DNA from: Thermovenabulum sp049701175
GTDB lineage: Bacteria > Bacillota > Thermosediminibacteria > Thermosediminibacterales > Thermosediminibacteraceae
Length of the DNA: 43,380 bases
Reading direction: 5' to 3'
NCBI RefSeq assembly: GCF_049701175.1
Contig: NZ_JBNATW010000022.1
Location: 1-43,380, forward strand
This document shows, piece after piece, positions 7,610 to 16,083 of the stretch (position 1 is the first letter of the stretch; each line of letters starts with the position of its first letter). The notes beneath the pieces were generated by a model, which made no database searches, was not told the origin of the DNA, and was given only the letters and a program-made list of their open reading frames with translations. The position numbers were made by a program, and so were the translations under genes.

Positions 7610-9235
7610 ATGAAGCCCTATAAATTATTCTACATCGCTATTTTACATATTATTCCTCTAATTGTTTTTTCAGTATTATTATTAGGTTTTGGTATAGCTT
7701 TTAATAAAATTGTAGTTCCTTTTATACTTACTGTGGTTTTTATAATTATTGTAAGCGGGATATTTTTTACTAATTTCCTAAAGCCCCTAAAAAGGCTCTC
7801 TACCATAATACATGATTTTTCTTCCGGGAGTATTGCAATTTTTGGCGAATTGTCTAAAATGAAAGGGGAATTTGAGTTTTTATTCAAGCCGGTAGCTCAT
7901 ATTTTTGAGCAAATACTTGGTTTAATTGAAAACGTAGAGCGCACATCAGAACAGATAGATTACTTTGCAGAAAAATTTACGGGTAATGTTAAATATATTG
8001 GAGCAGCAGCGGAACAAATAGCTAATTCTGTAAATGAAATTGCTGCCGGTGCTACAAAGGAAGCTGAATCTGCTCAGACCATGACTCTGAGCATGGGAGA
8101 ATTGAATTCCCTTTCCGATAACATCGCCAGTGAGACTTTAAAAGGGTCTGAAGGCCTTGAAAAGATTGTTGTTAAGGCAAAAGAAGCAAAAGGGGTATTA
8201 AACGAATTAATTGATGGTCTGGAATTTTCTTCAAAAACAAGCAGGGAATCTTCAGAAATGATGGAACGATTGGAAGAACTGACGGTTAAGATAAACGATT
8301 TTGTTGATGTAATCACGGAAATTGCCGGTCAGACGAATCTTTTGGCTTTAAATGCTGCAATTGAGGCGGCAAGAGCAGGTGAACAGGGTAAAGGTTTTGC
8401 CGTAGTTGCGGGAGAAATAAGAAAACTTGCAGAACAATCCGGAAATGCAGCGAAGGAAATAAGGGAACTTTCTTTTAAGATAAAGGAAGAGTCAAAGCTT
8501 ACTGCAGAACAAGTGAAGAAAAGTGTAGCAACGGTTGACCAGAATATTTCAAAAGGTAAGGATTCACAGAAGGCTTTTGATGATATAATCAATGAAATAA
8601 ATAATTTATGGGGTGCAATGCAGAGGATAAATGATTTAACCTTAAAACAGGTTGAAAAGGTAAAAAGTGTTTCCGAAGCTGTAGATGAGCTTGCGGCAGT
8701 AGCCGAGGAAACTGCAGCAGGAGTGGAAGAGATTTCCGCTTCTACACAGGAGCAGAAAAGCTCTATTGATGTTATAGTAAAGGATGCTGAAAGAATATTT
8801 GCGATGGCAGAGGAGCTTAAATCCACCTTTGAAGTTTTTACAAAGAATTTTAAATTTAGTGATGAACATAATAAATTAATAGAAAGAACAAAAGAGATGG
8901 TTTTGGAACTTTCAAAGAAGGACTATGTTATAAATTTCAATATAGAGAGACAGAGAAAGGAATTTAAAGAAATCCTAAAAGACAAGCCTTTTATAGCAAA
9001 TATTTACATGGCAAACCAAGAGGGGTCTTTAATATATATTACTGATGAACAACACATTTCAAAAAATTTTGCATTCAGGTCTTGGTTTAGAGAAGCGATG
9101 AAAGGTAAGGTGTTTATAACAAATCCTTATTTTGATGCTACAACCCATAAACTATGTGTTGCGGTGTCTGCGCCTGTTAAAAACGAAAAAGGCACAATAG
9201 TAGGTGTAATAGGGGCAGATGTATATCTTTTTTAA
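7610..9235 (+). CDS. Methyl-accepting chemotaxis protein with C-terminal Cache-like domain
   Basis: I chose ATG 7610, preceded by GGGAGGTG, over an upstream TTG; the product is 541 residues. Two hydrophobic helices lie near residues 8-28 and 33-54 with only a few residues between, so there is no external sensor. A long helical region follows with the invariant chemoreceptor tip VITEIAGQTNLLALNAAIEA at about 245-270, which docks the CheA kinase and CheW. After the coiled coil, residues about 430-541 resemble the membrane-distal half of a Cache sensor: FIANIYMANQEGSLIYITD, FAFRSWFREAMKGKVFITNP and KGTIVGVIGADV. With two transmembrane helices this domain should be cytoplasmic, whereas Cache domains are normally outside the cell. 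No chemotaxis partner genes lie nearby. The receptor identity is sure; the sensor label rests on motif reading. Confidence 0.9.
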   Translation: MKPYKLFYIAILHIIPLIVFSVLLLGFGIAFNKIVVPFILTVVFIIIVSGIFFTNFLKPLKRLSTIIHDFSSGSIAIFGELSKMKGEFEFLFKPVAHIFEQILGLIENVERTSEQIDYFAEKFTGNVKYIGAAAEQIANSVNEIAAGATKEAESAQTMTLSMGELNSLSDNIASETLKGSEGLEKIVVKAKEAKGVLNELIDGLEFSSKTSRESSEMMERLEELTVKINDFVDVITEIAGQTNLLALNAAIEAARAGEQGKGFAVVAGEIRKLAEQSGNAAKEIRELSFKIKEESKLTAEQVKKSVATVDQNISKGKDSQKAFDDIINEINNLWGAMQRINDLTLKQVEKVKSVSEAVDELAAVAEETAAGVEEISASTQEQKSSIDVIVKDAERIFAMAEELKSTFEVFTKNFKFSDEHNKLIERTKEMVLELSKKDYVINFNIERQRKEFKEILKDKPFIANIYMANQEGSLIYITDEQHISKNFAFRSWFREAMKGKVFITNPYFDATTHKLCVAVSAPVKNEKGTIVGVIGADVYLF

Positions 9236-9254
9236 ACGGTAGGTGGGGAAAATA

Positions 9255-9635
9255 GTGGATAGAATTATCGCAGTTGGTATAGGCAGCTTTTTTGGAGGTA
9301 TTTTAAGGTATTTGTTTTCAGGCTGGGCTGCAGCTTTATTTGGAGAGTTTTTCCCTTTCGGTACGCTGATTGTGAACATCTTAGGGAGCTTTATAATGGG
9401 CTTTGTGATGGTGTCCGGTATTGAAGCCGGAATTATTGATTTTAAACTGCGGATTTTTTTAACTACAGGTATTATGGGGGCTTTTACAACCTTTTCAACC
9501 TTTTCTTATGAAACTATGCAGTTTATTTTTGAAGGAGAGTTTTTGCTTGCGGCCCTCAATATTGTTTTAAATTTACTTTTAGGCCTTTTTGGAGTATGGT
9601 TGGGTATTACTTTGGCAAGGCTATTTATTTTGTAA
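9255..9635 (+). CDS. crcB: Fluoride exporter CrcB/Fluc
   Basis: This is a small membrane protein with four hydrophobic helices, 127 residues, that forms dual-topology dimers releasing fluoride from the cell. Family marks are present: GSFFGGILRYLFSG near residue 8, FPFGTLIVNILGSFIMGF with the conserved Asn near 38, and the phenylalanine-rich TTGIMGAFTTFSTFSYE near 70, which lines the fluoride pore. GTG 9255 is preferred because AGGTGGGG lies six bases before it; an in-frame GTG at 9243 overlaps that ribosome site. It is the first of three closely packed genes (crcB, DUF190, deoC) just after the chemoreceptor. I saw no fluoride riboswitch before it. A single crcB copy here suggests a homodimer. 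Confidence 0.9.
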   Translation: MDRIIAVGIGSFFGGILRYLFSGWAAALFGEFFPFGTLIVNILGSFIMGFVMVSGIEAGIIDFKLRIFLTTGIMGAFTTFSTFSYETMQFIFEGEFLLAALNIVLNLLLGLFGVWLGITLARLFIL

Positions 9636-9653
9636 AAAAGGTGAGATGGTAAT

Positions 9654-10007
9654 ATGAAATTGCAGGGAAGGGGAAAATTATTGAAAATTTACATCGGTGA
9701 ATCCGATAAATGGCACGGCGAAAGCCTTTTTAATGCAATAGTAAAATTAGCAAAAAAGGAAGGATTAGCGGGGGTAACTGTATACAGGGGAATTGAAGGA
9801 TTTGGAGCTTCCAGCCGGCTTCATACATCAAAGATTTTGAGGCTTTCAGAGGATCTGCCTATAATATTGGAAATAATTGATACTGAAGAAAAAATTAATA
9901 ATATATTAGGTAAATTAGATGAGATGATTAATGAAGGTTTAATTGTACTTCAGGATGTTGATGTTATAAAATACACTTCTAAAGAAAAAGAAAAAAAGGA
10001 GGTTTAA
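9654..10007 (+). CDS. DUF190-family protein (PII-like fold), CrcB partner
   Basis: This is a 117-residue cytoplasmic protein of the DUF190 family, which often lies next to crcB genes. The typical pattern is visible: KLLKIYIGESDKWHGESLFNAIV at the N-terminus, AGVTVYRGIEGFGASSRLHTSK in the middle, and LPIILEIIDTEEKINNILGKL near residue 75. The fold is ferredoxin-like and related to PII signalling proteins, so a regulatory role in fluoride export is plausible but not shown. The ATG at 9654 follows GGTGAGATGG and gives the usual family start. The gene begins 18 bp after crcB and ends one base before deoC, so the three are probably one transcript. Confidence 0.85.
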   Translation: MKLQGRGKLLKIYIGESDKWHGESLFNAIVKLAKKEGLAGVTVYRGIEGFGASSRLHTSKILRLSEDLPIILEIIDTEEKINNILGKLDEMINEGLIVLQDVDVIKYTSKEKEKKEV

Positions 10008-10008
10008 A

Positions 10009-10686
10009 ATGCAAAGGTATGAACTTGCAAAACTTATTGATCATACCCTTTTAAAACCTACTGCTACCTTTGAGGATATAGATAGGTTGTGCAGTGAAGC
10101 TATAGAGTACGGTTTTTATTCTGTGTGTGTAAATTCAGCCTTTGTAGAGTACGCAGTAAATAAACTTAAAGACACACCGATTAAGGTTTGTACAACTGTT
10201 GGATTTCCGCTGGGTGCGGTAGATAGAGAAGTTAAAGCCTTTGAAGCAAAGAAGGCGGTTAGCCAGGGTGCCTTAGAAGTGGACATGGTTATAAATTTAG
10301 GATATTTGAAAAACGGTGATTATCTTGAAGTAAGAGAGGATATAGAAAGTGTTGTAAAAGCGGTAAAAGAAGAAAACAAAGATGCTAAGGTAAAGGTGAT
10401 TATTGAGACTTGCTATTTGTCAGAAAGCGAAAAGGTGACAGCTGTAAAACTTTGTCAGGAGGCTAATGCTGATTTTGTAAAAACTTCGACGGGGTTCGGC
10501 ACAGGGGGAGCAACGGTTGAGGATGTAAAGCTTATAAGAATGCTTGTAGGTGATACCATGGGGGTAAAAGCCTCTGGCGGGATACGCGATCTTGATACTG
10601 CAATAAAGATGATTGAGGCAGGTGCAAATAGGATTGGGACAAGCTCAGGTGTTGCTATAATGGAAGAATTGAAAAATAAGGGCTAA
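10009..10686 (+). CDS. deoC: Deoxyribose-phosphate aldolase
   Basis: DeoC splits 2-deoxyribose-5-phosphate into glyceraldehyde-3-phosphate and acetaldehyde during deoxynucleoside breakdown. The protein is 225 residues, the normal length, and starts LAKLIDHTLLKPTATFEDI. The Schiff-base lysine lies in FVKTSTGFGTGGAT (near residue 153) and a second catalytic lysine in MGVKASGGIRD (near 182). IRDLDTAIKMIEAGANRIGTSSG closes the barrel with the phosphate-binding loop. AAGGAGG precedes the ATG. No other nucleoside-salvage gene lies here; it shares a transcript with the fluoride genes and ends at a clear terminator. Confidence 0.95.
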   Translation: MQRYELAKLIDHTLLKPTATFEDIDRLCSEAIEYGFYSVCVNSAFVEYAVNKLKDTPIKVCTTVGFPLGAVDREVKAFEAKKAVSQGALEVDMVINLGYLKNGDYLEVREDIESVVKAVKEENKDAKVKVIIETCYLSESEKVTAVKLCQEANADFVKTSTGFGTGGATVEDVKLIRMLVGDTMGVKASGGIRDLDTAIKMIEAGANRIGTSSGVAIMEELKNKG

Positions 10687-10707
10687 TAAGCCCTTTTATT
10701 TTTTTAA
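10678..10707 (+). terminator. Intrinsic terminator after deoC
   Basis: A perfect 7-bp stem (10678-10684 with 10689-10695) with a four-base loop is followed by TTTATTTTTTT. The stem overlaps the deoC stop region and closes the crcB-DUF190-deoC unit. Confidence 0.88.
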
Positions 10708-10772
10708 CCTTTTTTTGTTTTTACGAATAATATAGATACAAAGGACAACGGGCTAAGAAAGGGGGAATTTGC

Positions 10773-12185
10773 ATGAGGGCAAAGTATAACGTTCAATGGG
10801 CAAGTAAGGATTTAGGGTTTGAAGCAAGAACAACAATAGGAGATGTAGACAGAGATGGAATTAACGAAATTATAACTGTGGCCAATTTAGAAAATGTAAA
10901 GGGTTCAGTAATTGTTATATTTAAAAAAAGCAAAAACACAGTTTACGAGGTATCCAGATTAGAATTAAGTCAGGATTCCAACATGGTATTTGTTTATGAT
11001 ATTAATATGGACGGGAAAAATGAAATAATTGTTGGTACCGATAGAAATATATTGATTTTTAAATTAGAAGATAAAAGATTAGTATTATTGGGAGAAAGTA
11101 TAAGTTTAGGAGGAGTTATAACATCTGTTTCTGCAAAAGATGTAGATAAGGATGGCAATGTAGAAATTTTAGTTACTGTTAAAAATAAGCTTTATATTTT
11201 TAGGTGGATTAATAGGTTAGTGCTAACAAATAGCCTGGATTTTAAAGGCAATATTAAGGTTGCATTAGGGGATGTAGATAACGATAAAAAGATAGATATA
11301 GTTGTAAAAGAAGTGAATGATTCTACGGGGGTATTATACATTTTCGAGTTAAAAAATAATGAATTAAGGCAATTGATGGCAATAGCTATAAGAAATTTAG
11401 TTAACGGTTTTTTAGTTGTAGGGGATGTTGATAGGGATGGAAAATCGGAAATAGTTTTCAATTCAAAAGATGACTATATATATATTCTTAAAAAGGTAGA
11501 TAAAGAGTTTACTTTTTTTAGAAAAGGAATTTCGGAGTCAAAAAAATTAAATGATGCGGTAATTTTTGATATAGATAATGATGGTATAAATGAAATAATA
11601 GCTGTTTCCTTGAATAGTCTTTTAATTTTGGAAATACATCAGAGAGATATTAAGATTAAATTAATCCAGGTTATACCTAATGGAGCTATTAGCGTTTCTG
11701 CCGGAGAATTGGATGGAGGAAGTCCAGGAGAAATAATAATCGGTACATCCTACGGATATGTATATTTACTGCAGACAGTGAGAGATGAAGTAGAAGGCAA
11801 TTTATTGATAGGAAGAGTACAATCAATAATTCAGGATACAGTAGAAATACCTGCTGGTAAACCTGATGCAGCAAGGATTGTAGAATCAAAAGCAAAATTT
11901 ATAGTAGATGATGTAAGAGTAATAGAAGATAAAGTTATAGTGGACGGAGAGGTAGAGGTAAAGGTAAAGGTGTTATACGTAGCTAATTTACCATCTCAAC
12001 CAGTTCACTTTTTTGAAGATGTCATTCCTTTTCTCCAGTTTATACATCTTTATGGAGCCCACCCCGGGATGGAAGCTCTGGTTCATTTTAAAACTGAGTA
12101 TGTGGATTCTAAATTAATTTCACCCAGGAAGGTAAAAGTAACAGTGGTATTTGAAATGTTTGTAAAATTAATAAAATTTTATTAA
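10773..12185 (+). CDS. Seven-repeat FG-GAP/VCBS-like propeller fused to a C-terminal SPOCS (DUF3794) domain
   Basis: The first 335 residues hold seven repeats built around an acidic loop of the FG-GAP/VCBS kind: GDVDRDGINEIITV (near 23), YDINMDGKNEIIVG, KDVDKDGNVEILVT, GDVDNDKKIDIVVK, GDVDRDGKSEIVFN, FDIDNDGINEIIAV and GELDGGSPGEIIIG (near 311). Seven such units suit a closed seven-bladed beta-propeller with calcium-type loops. From about 345 to the end the sequence matches the SPOCS domain (DUF3794) of spore-coat proteins such as SipL: VIEDKVIVDGEVEVKVKVLYVA, then PVHFFEDVIPFLQFIHLYGA and HPGMEALVHF. There is no signal peptide, so it acts inside the cell, plausibly on the forespore surface. 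AAAGGGGG precedes the ATG. Spore-coat function is inferred from the SPOCS domain alone. Confidence 0.8.
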   Translation: MRAKYNVQWASKDLGFEARTTIGDVDRDGINEIITVANLENVKGSVIVIFKKSKNTVYEVSRLELSQDSNMVFVYDINMDGKNEIIVGTDRNILIFKLEDKRLVLLGESISLGGVITSVSAKDVDKDGNVEILVTVKNKLYIFRWINRLVLTNSLDFKGNIKVALGDVDNDKKIDIVVKEVNDSTGVLYIFELKNNELRQLMAIAIRNLVNGFLVVGDVDRDGKSEIVFNSKDDYIYILKKVDKEFTFFRKGISESKKLNDAVIFDIDNDGINEIIAVSLNSLLILEIHQRDIKIKLIQVIPNGAISVSAGELDGGSPGEIIIGTSYGYVYLLQTVRDEVEGNLLIGRVQSIIQDTVEIPAGKPDAARIVESKAKFIVDDVRVIEDKVIVDGEVEVKVKVLYVANLPSQPVHFFEDVIPFLQFIHLYGAHPGMEALVHFKTEYVDSKLISPRKVKVTVVFEMFVKLIKFY

Positions 12186-12192
12186 GGCATAT

Positions 12193-12639
12193 TTACTGAT
12201 TTAAATCAGTGTTTCCATTTTCGATTTGAGTGAAAGTATTTTCACATTTTGATATAAAATCAAACATTTTGCTTATCGAATTGCTTTGAAGCAAAGCATT
12301 TTGCGCTTGGGCTAATGCAGAAATTGCTTGTTGCATTGCCTGGATAACCTGCATATCTTGAGATATCAGCTCTTCAAAACATTCTTTTTCCATTGTTTCT
12401 ATAATCTGTCTGTAATTATTAGCATTTGCTTTTAATTCAGAGATACCCTGCATAGCAGCCTGCTGTAATTGAGAGGCTAAATTATAAAGATTTTCAAGTC
12501 TTTTTGAATCGGTGATAAAAGTAGAAGATTGATTTAAATTGCTTTGAATTTGCTGGCTTATAGACAATTGCTGTTCTCGAGCAATTTCACCAACATTTTG
12601 GATGTTTTGTATGAACTGTTGAGTTTTTTCGGTTTCCAA
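12193..12639 (-). CDS. Gln-rich helical protein of unknown function
   Basis: I do not recognise this 148-residue protein. It is rich in Gln, Asn, Ser and Ala, almost certainly all helical, and probably coiled-coil. It has no signal peptide or membrane segment and a single pair of cysteines far apart. The start is TTG at 12639, with an AAGGAGGGAG ribosome site in good position, which makes it a real gene despite its bland composition. It converges on the propeller-SPOCS gene with only seven bases between the stops. Its last codons lie in a 16-bp perfect palindrome (12195-12210). The pairing with a SPOCS protein hints at a sporulation role, but that is only a guess. Confidence 0.65.
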   Translation of the reverse strand: METEKTQQFIQNIQNVGEIAREQQLSISQQIQSNLNQSSTFITDSKRLENLYNLASQLQQAAMQGISELKANANNYRQIIETMEKECFEELISQDMQVIQAMQQAISALAQAQNALLQSNSISKMFDFISKCENTFTQIENGNTDLNQ

Positions 12640-12782
12640 AATTTCTCCCTCCTTTAAATTTACTTTTTAGATTTATGAATTTTATTTTTAATATACCCTA
12701 ATTAAAAGGTTTTAATTACAAGAATATTTAGATGTTTAATGGAAAAAATAAAAACGAAGATTACAATATAGGAGGGAGATTT

Positions 12783-13262
12783 ATGGCTGTTAAAACAGTT
12801 ATTGGTGTTTTTGAAAATAAGCAGCAAGCGGAAAAAGCCGTTAATTCATTAAGAAATTCCGGATTTGATACAAATGAGATTTCCATTGTCGCAAAAGAAG
12901 AAAAAAAAGATAATGGAGATGAAGAGACCTTAGAAATGGATACTGTTGCAGATGGTACCGCTACAGGTGGGGTTATAGGAGGACTTGCAGGCCTTGCAAT
13001 TGGAGCGGGAGCCCTTGCAATACCGGGGATTGGACCACTTTTTGCAGCAGGACCTATAGCAGGATTAATATCAGGGGCAGCCACAGGCGGTATTGCGGGA
13101 AGCTTAATTGACTGGGGAATTCCTGCAGAACGAGGCGAATACTATGAAGAGGAAGTTAAAAAAGGGAAAATATTAGCAGTAATAAGAGCTCATGACCAAA
13201 AGGTGCAACAGGCAGCAAACATATTACGACAAAATGGTGCTAAGGATGTAGAAACTCATTAA
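12783..13262 (+). CDS. General stress protein with YflT-like domain and Gly/Ala-rich segment
   Basis: Start ATG 12783 is preceded by AGGAGGGAG and gives 159 residues. The N-terminal part, TVIGVFENKQQAEKAVNSLRNSGFDTNEISIVAKE, is the ferredoxin-like domain seen in heat- and salt-induced stress proteins of the YflT type. A glycine/alanine-rich hydrophobic stretch follows (about residues 60-108), ending in LIDWGIPAERGEYYEEEVKKGKIL, and the C-terminus returns to a similar strand-helix pattern (ILAVIRAHDQKVQQAANILRQNGA). The hydrophobic middle may insert into or lie on the membrane. The biochemical role of this family is unknown. It is a single gene ending at a strong terminator. Confidence 0.82.
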   Translation: MAVKTVIGVFENKQQAEKAVNSLRNSGFDTNEISIVAKEEKKDNGDEETLEMDTVADGTATGGVIGGLAGLAIGAGALAIPGIGPLFAAGPIAGLISGAATGGIAGSLIDWGIPAERGEYYEEEVKKGKILAVIRAHDQKVQQAANILRQNGAKDVETH

Positions 13263-13275
13263 AAATTGGATAAAC

Positions 13276-13306
13276 AGGGGGAATTTTATCCCCCTTTTAA
13301 TTTTTA
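13276..13306 (+). terminator. Intrinsic terminator after the stress protein gene
   Basis: A six-bp stem AGGGGG/CCCCCT (13276-13281 with 13290-13295) around an A/T loop is followed by TTTAATTTTT. Confidence 0.85.
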
Positions 13307-13466
13307 GTTTTTATGTGTTATAATAAAATAGGATATAAATGAAGATTAAAAATAATTTCGTTTTAACAAATTTTTAAAAGGTAAAAAGGTGATTTTTATA
13401 GAATAAATATAATAATAAAGTATAATTTAGTTTATTTTTTGGGCATATATTTTGGGGGGCTTTTTT

Positions 13467-14855
13467 ATGCAGGTAAACTTTAGCCTTAATTTAACCCAAA
13501 CACAAAAATTATTAATGACACCCGAACTCAAACAGGCAATAACCATACTCCAGTTGTCGAGTTTGGAACTTACAGAATATATTGAAAATGAACTTATGGA
13601 AAATCCTGTTCTTGAAATCGAGGATTTGGACTACGATGATGAAGAAGAAGTCAAAGGAGTAGAGGAAGAAGATTACAATATCGAGTGGCAGGAGTATTTA
13701 GAACAGTGTGCAGATGTAGATTTTATTAGATTACCGAAAGAAGATAAAGAAGAAAAAAACTTTGAGAATTTTATCCATTCAGCCCCCACATTGCAGGAAC
13801 ACTTGATGAATCAGCTTTTTCTAACAAATTTAGATAAGAAAGGCTTTAAAATAGGAGAGTTTCTAATCGGCAATATCGACCATCGTGGATATTTAACATT
13901 AGATGTCGACGAAGCAGCTAAAATTTTGAAAGCAAAAAAATCTGAGGTTGAAAAGGTACTAAAGGTTATTCAGAGTTTTGATCCGCCAGGTGTTGGAGCA
14001 AGAGATTTAAAAGAATGTCTATTGATTCAATTAGAACAAAAGGGTCTGCTGGATGAACAATTAAGGAGGTTAATTGAAGACCATCTCCAAGATTTGGCTG
14101 AAGCAAAGTATTCAAAGATAGCGGAAAGATTAAATATTACCTTAGCAAGAGTGCAAGAGCTTAAGGATTTGCTACTAACCTTAGATCCAAAACCAGGAAG
14201 GAATTTTGCTTCGGGGAATGAGACCCAATATATTGTTCCTGATGCTTCAGTGAGAAAGATTAATGACGAGTATGTTATTATAATGAATGATACGGTTACA
14301 CCGAGACTTTCTATAAATCCCTATTATCGTTCTCTACTTATATCAGAGGAAAAAGATTCCAACACTTTAAAGTTTTTATCAAAAAGGTTTGAATCCGCTT
14401 TATGGCTTATAAAAAGCATTGAACAAAGGCGGATGACGTTGTATAAAGTTATAAAGGCAATTATTGATGTGCAAAAAGAGTTTTTAGACCACGGTATATC
14501 CTATCTTAGGCCTCTAACTTTGAAACAGATTGCGGATAAAATAGGAGTCCATGAATCAACTGTAAGCCGAGCTATTAACGGAAAATACGTTCAAACACCG
14601 AGGGGTATATTTGAACTAAAATTTTTCTTTAGCAACGGTTTGGAAAGTTCAGATGGCAGCTCAATTTCAGCAGAAACCATAAAAAAAATGATTAAAGAGA
14701 TTGTTAACAATGAAAATCCCTATAATCCTGCAAGCGATCAAAAAATAGCCGATGAGTTAAAAGAGAAGGGTATAAACATATCAAGGAGAACTGTAGCAAA
14801 ATACAGGGAAGAAATGGGTATTCCCTGCTCTGCAAAGAGAAAAAGATATGCATAA
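13467..14855 (+). CDS. rpoN: RNA polymerase sigma-54 factor
   Basis: Sigma-54 directs RNA polymerase to -24/-12 promoters that need ATP-driven activators. Start ATG 13467 follows GGGGGG by seven bases; an in-frame TTG at 13452 has no ribosome site. At 462 residues it is full length. Region I is present (LTQTQKLLMTPELKQAITILQLSSLELTEYI), then an acidic stretch, the core-binding domain, a helix-turn-helix (LTLKQIADKIGVHESTVSRAINGKY) and the C-terminal RpoN box ISRRTVAKYREEMGIP. It lies about 210 bp before the glycolytic operon; rpoN next to cggR/gap genes is also seen in other Firmicutes. I did not find a convincing -24/-12 promoter in this window, so its targets are elsewhere. Confidence 0.96.
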   Translation: MQVNFSLNLTQTQKLLMTPELKQAITILQLSSLELTEYIENELMENPVLEIEDLDYDDEEEVKGVEEEDYNIEWQEYLEQCADVDFIRLPKEDKEEKNFENFIHSAPTLQEHLMNQLFLTNLDKKGFKIGEFLIGNIDHRGYLTLDVDEAAKILKAKKSEVEKVLKVIQSFDPPGVGARDLKECLLIQLEQKGLLDEQLRRLIEDHLQDLAEAKYSKIAERLNITLARVQELKDLLLTLDPKPGRNFASGNETQYIVPDASVRKINDEYVIIMNDTVTPRLSINPYYRSLLISEEKDSNTLKFLSKRFESALWLIKSIEQRRMTLYKVIKAIIDVQKEFLDHGISYLRPLTLKQIADKIGVHESTVSRAINGKYVQTPRGIFELKFFFSNGLESSDGSSISAETIKKMIKEIVNNENPYNPASDQKIADELKEKGINISRRTVAKYREEMGIPCSAKRKRYA

Positions 14856-14943
14856 AAAATTAATAGTAAATTATTGAAGACATTTTGGTAAAAATGTGGT
14901 ATTATATATTTAGCAAATATGTAATACCTTTTATTTTTGCCAG

Positions 14944-14986
14944 AGCGGGACTGATAAAAATATAAAGGGACGAAAATAGTCCCGCT
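14944..14986 (+). promoter_or_regulatory. CggR-like operator before gapA
   Basis: CGGGAC (14946-14951) is repeated as AGGGAC (14966-14971), and a perfect 9-bp inverted repeat AGCGGGACT/AGTCCCGCT joins 14944-14952 and 14978-14986. The Bacillus subtilis CggR operator is built from two CGGGAC boxes followed by TGTC halves, so this is a related but altered arrangement. It lies about 80-120 bp before the gapA start. The cggR gene in the same operon is the expected repressor, released by fructose-1,6-bisphosphate. A possible promoter (TTGAAG near 14874, TATTAT near 14900) lies upstream but its spacing is poor. Confidence 0.7.
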
Positions 14987-15064
14987 ATAATTCCGGTATA
15001 AAAATTTTAATTTAAGATAATCTAAAAAAGAAATTATAAAGTAAAATTAAAAGGAGGAGTTTAA

Positions 15065-16078
15065 ATGGGTATTAAAGTGGGAATCAATGGTTTTGGAAGA
15101 ATTGGGAGAAATTCTTTTAAGGCAGCATTGAAAAACCATCCCGACATAGAAATTGTAGCAATTAATGATCTTATGGATCCCGCTACGCTTGCTCATCTTT
15201 TAAAGTATGACTCGGTTTTTGGAAGGTTTGAAGGTAGCGTAGAAGCAAAAGAAAAATCAATTGTAGTAAATGGTAAGGAAATTAGAATTTTTGCAGAAAA
15301 AGATCCCGGGAACATTCCATGGAAGGAATTAGGAGTCGATATTGTTGTAGAATCTTCGGGCGTTTTTACTTCAAAGGACAAAGCAGTATTACATATCGAA
15401 AAGGGTGGAGCCAAAAAGGTTATTATTACAGCACCGGCAAAAGATGAAGACATAACCATTGTCATGGGGGTTAACCATGAAAAATACAACCCAAGAGAAC
15501 ATCATGTTATTTCAAACGCTTCATGCACGACAAACTGCCTTGCGCCAGTAGCAAAGGTCTTAATGGATAACTTTGGAATAATTAAAGGATTAATGAATAC
15601 AGTTCATTCATACACCAATGACCAGAGGATACTCGATTTACCCCATAAGGATTTAAGAAGGGCAAGGGCTGCAGCATTAAACATTATACCCACTACAACC
15701 GGTGCCGCTAAAGCTGTAGCATTAGTTATCCCCGAGCTTAAGGGCAAATTGAACGGATTTGCTTTAAGGGTACCGACTCCTACAGTTTCTATTGTGGATT
15801 TCACTGCTTTATTAGGAAAGAGCGTAACCGCAGAAGAGGTTAACGAAGCATTAAGAGCTGCTTCTGAGGGACCGATGAAGGGTATTTTAGGATATACGGA
15901 AGAGCCTCTTGTTTCGATGGATTTTAAAGGTTCTGAGTACTCTTCTATAGTAGATGGCTTATCTACAATGGTCATAGAAGGAGATTTTGTAAAAGTTATA
16001 GCTTGGTATGACAATGAATGGGGTTATTCCTGCAGGGTAATGGATCTTGTAAAGTATATTGCCGAAAGAGGCCTTTGA
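15065..16078 (+). CDS. gapA: Glyceraldehyde-3-phosphate dehydrogenase, NAD type
   Basis: It oxidises glyceraldehyde-3-phosphate to 1,3-bisphosphoglycerate in the cytoplasm. The Rossmann start VGINGFGRIGRNSFKAAL is intact, with NDLMD near residue 34, where the acidic residue favours NAD. The catalytic Cys lies in SNASCTTNCLAP (near 151), the catalytic His in HSYTNDQRILD, and the C-terminus has WYDNEWGYSCRVMDL. The length of 337 is typical. AAGGAGGAG precedes the ATG. It is first in the operon gapA-cggR-pgk-tpiA-gpmI-eno, after a CggR-like operator, so it should be induced by sugars. A strong hairpin directly after it may let its mRNA accumulate above the genes that follow. Confidence 0.97.
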   Translation: MGIKVGINGFGRIGRNSFKAALKNHPDIEIVAINDLMDPATLAHLLKYDSVFGRFEGSVEAKEKSIVVNGKEIRIFAEKDPGNIPWKELGVDIVVESSGVFTSKDKAVLHIEKGGAKKVIITAPAKDEDITIVMGVNHEKYNPREHHVISNASCTTNCLAPVAKVLMDNFGIIKGLMNTVHSYTNDQRILDLPHKDLRRARAAALNIIPTTTGAAKAVALVIPELKGKLNGFALRVPTPTVSIVDFTALLGKSVTAEEVNEALRAASEGPMKGILGYTEEPLVSMDFKGSEYSSIVDGLSTMVIEGDFVKVIAWYDNEWGYSCRVMDLVKYIAERGL

Positions 16079-16083
16079 TATTA

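Noticed and set aside
8329..8826. Long minus-strand frame under the chemoreceptor
   Set aside because: Ser/Ala-rich antisense of the conserved signalling coiled coil; such shadows are common there.
9200..9254. Fluoride riboswitch before crcB
   Set aside because: I looked for the conserved GATGG and GCTGATGA-type elements and saw none; the gene follows the chemoreceptor almost directly.
12195..12210. Perfect palindrome ACTGATTTAAATCAGT as a terminator
   Set aside because: It has no loop or T run and lies in the coding end of the Gln-rich gene, so chance or a weak hairpin is equally likely.
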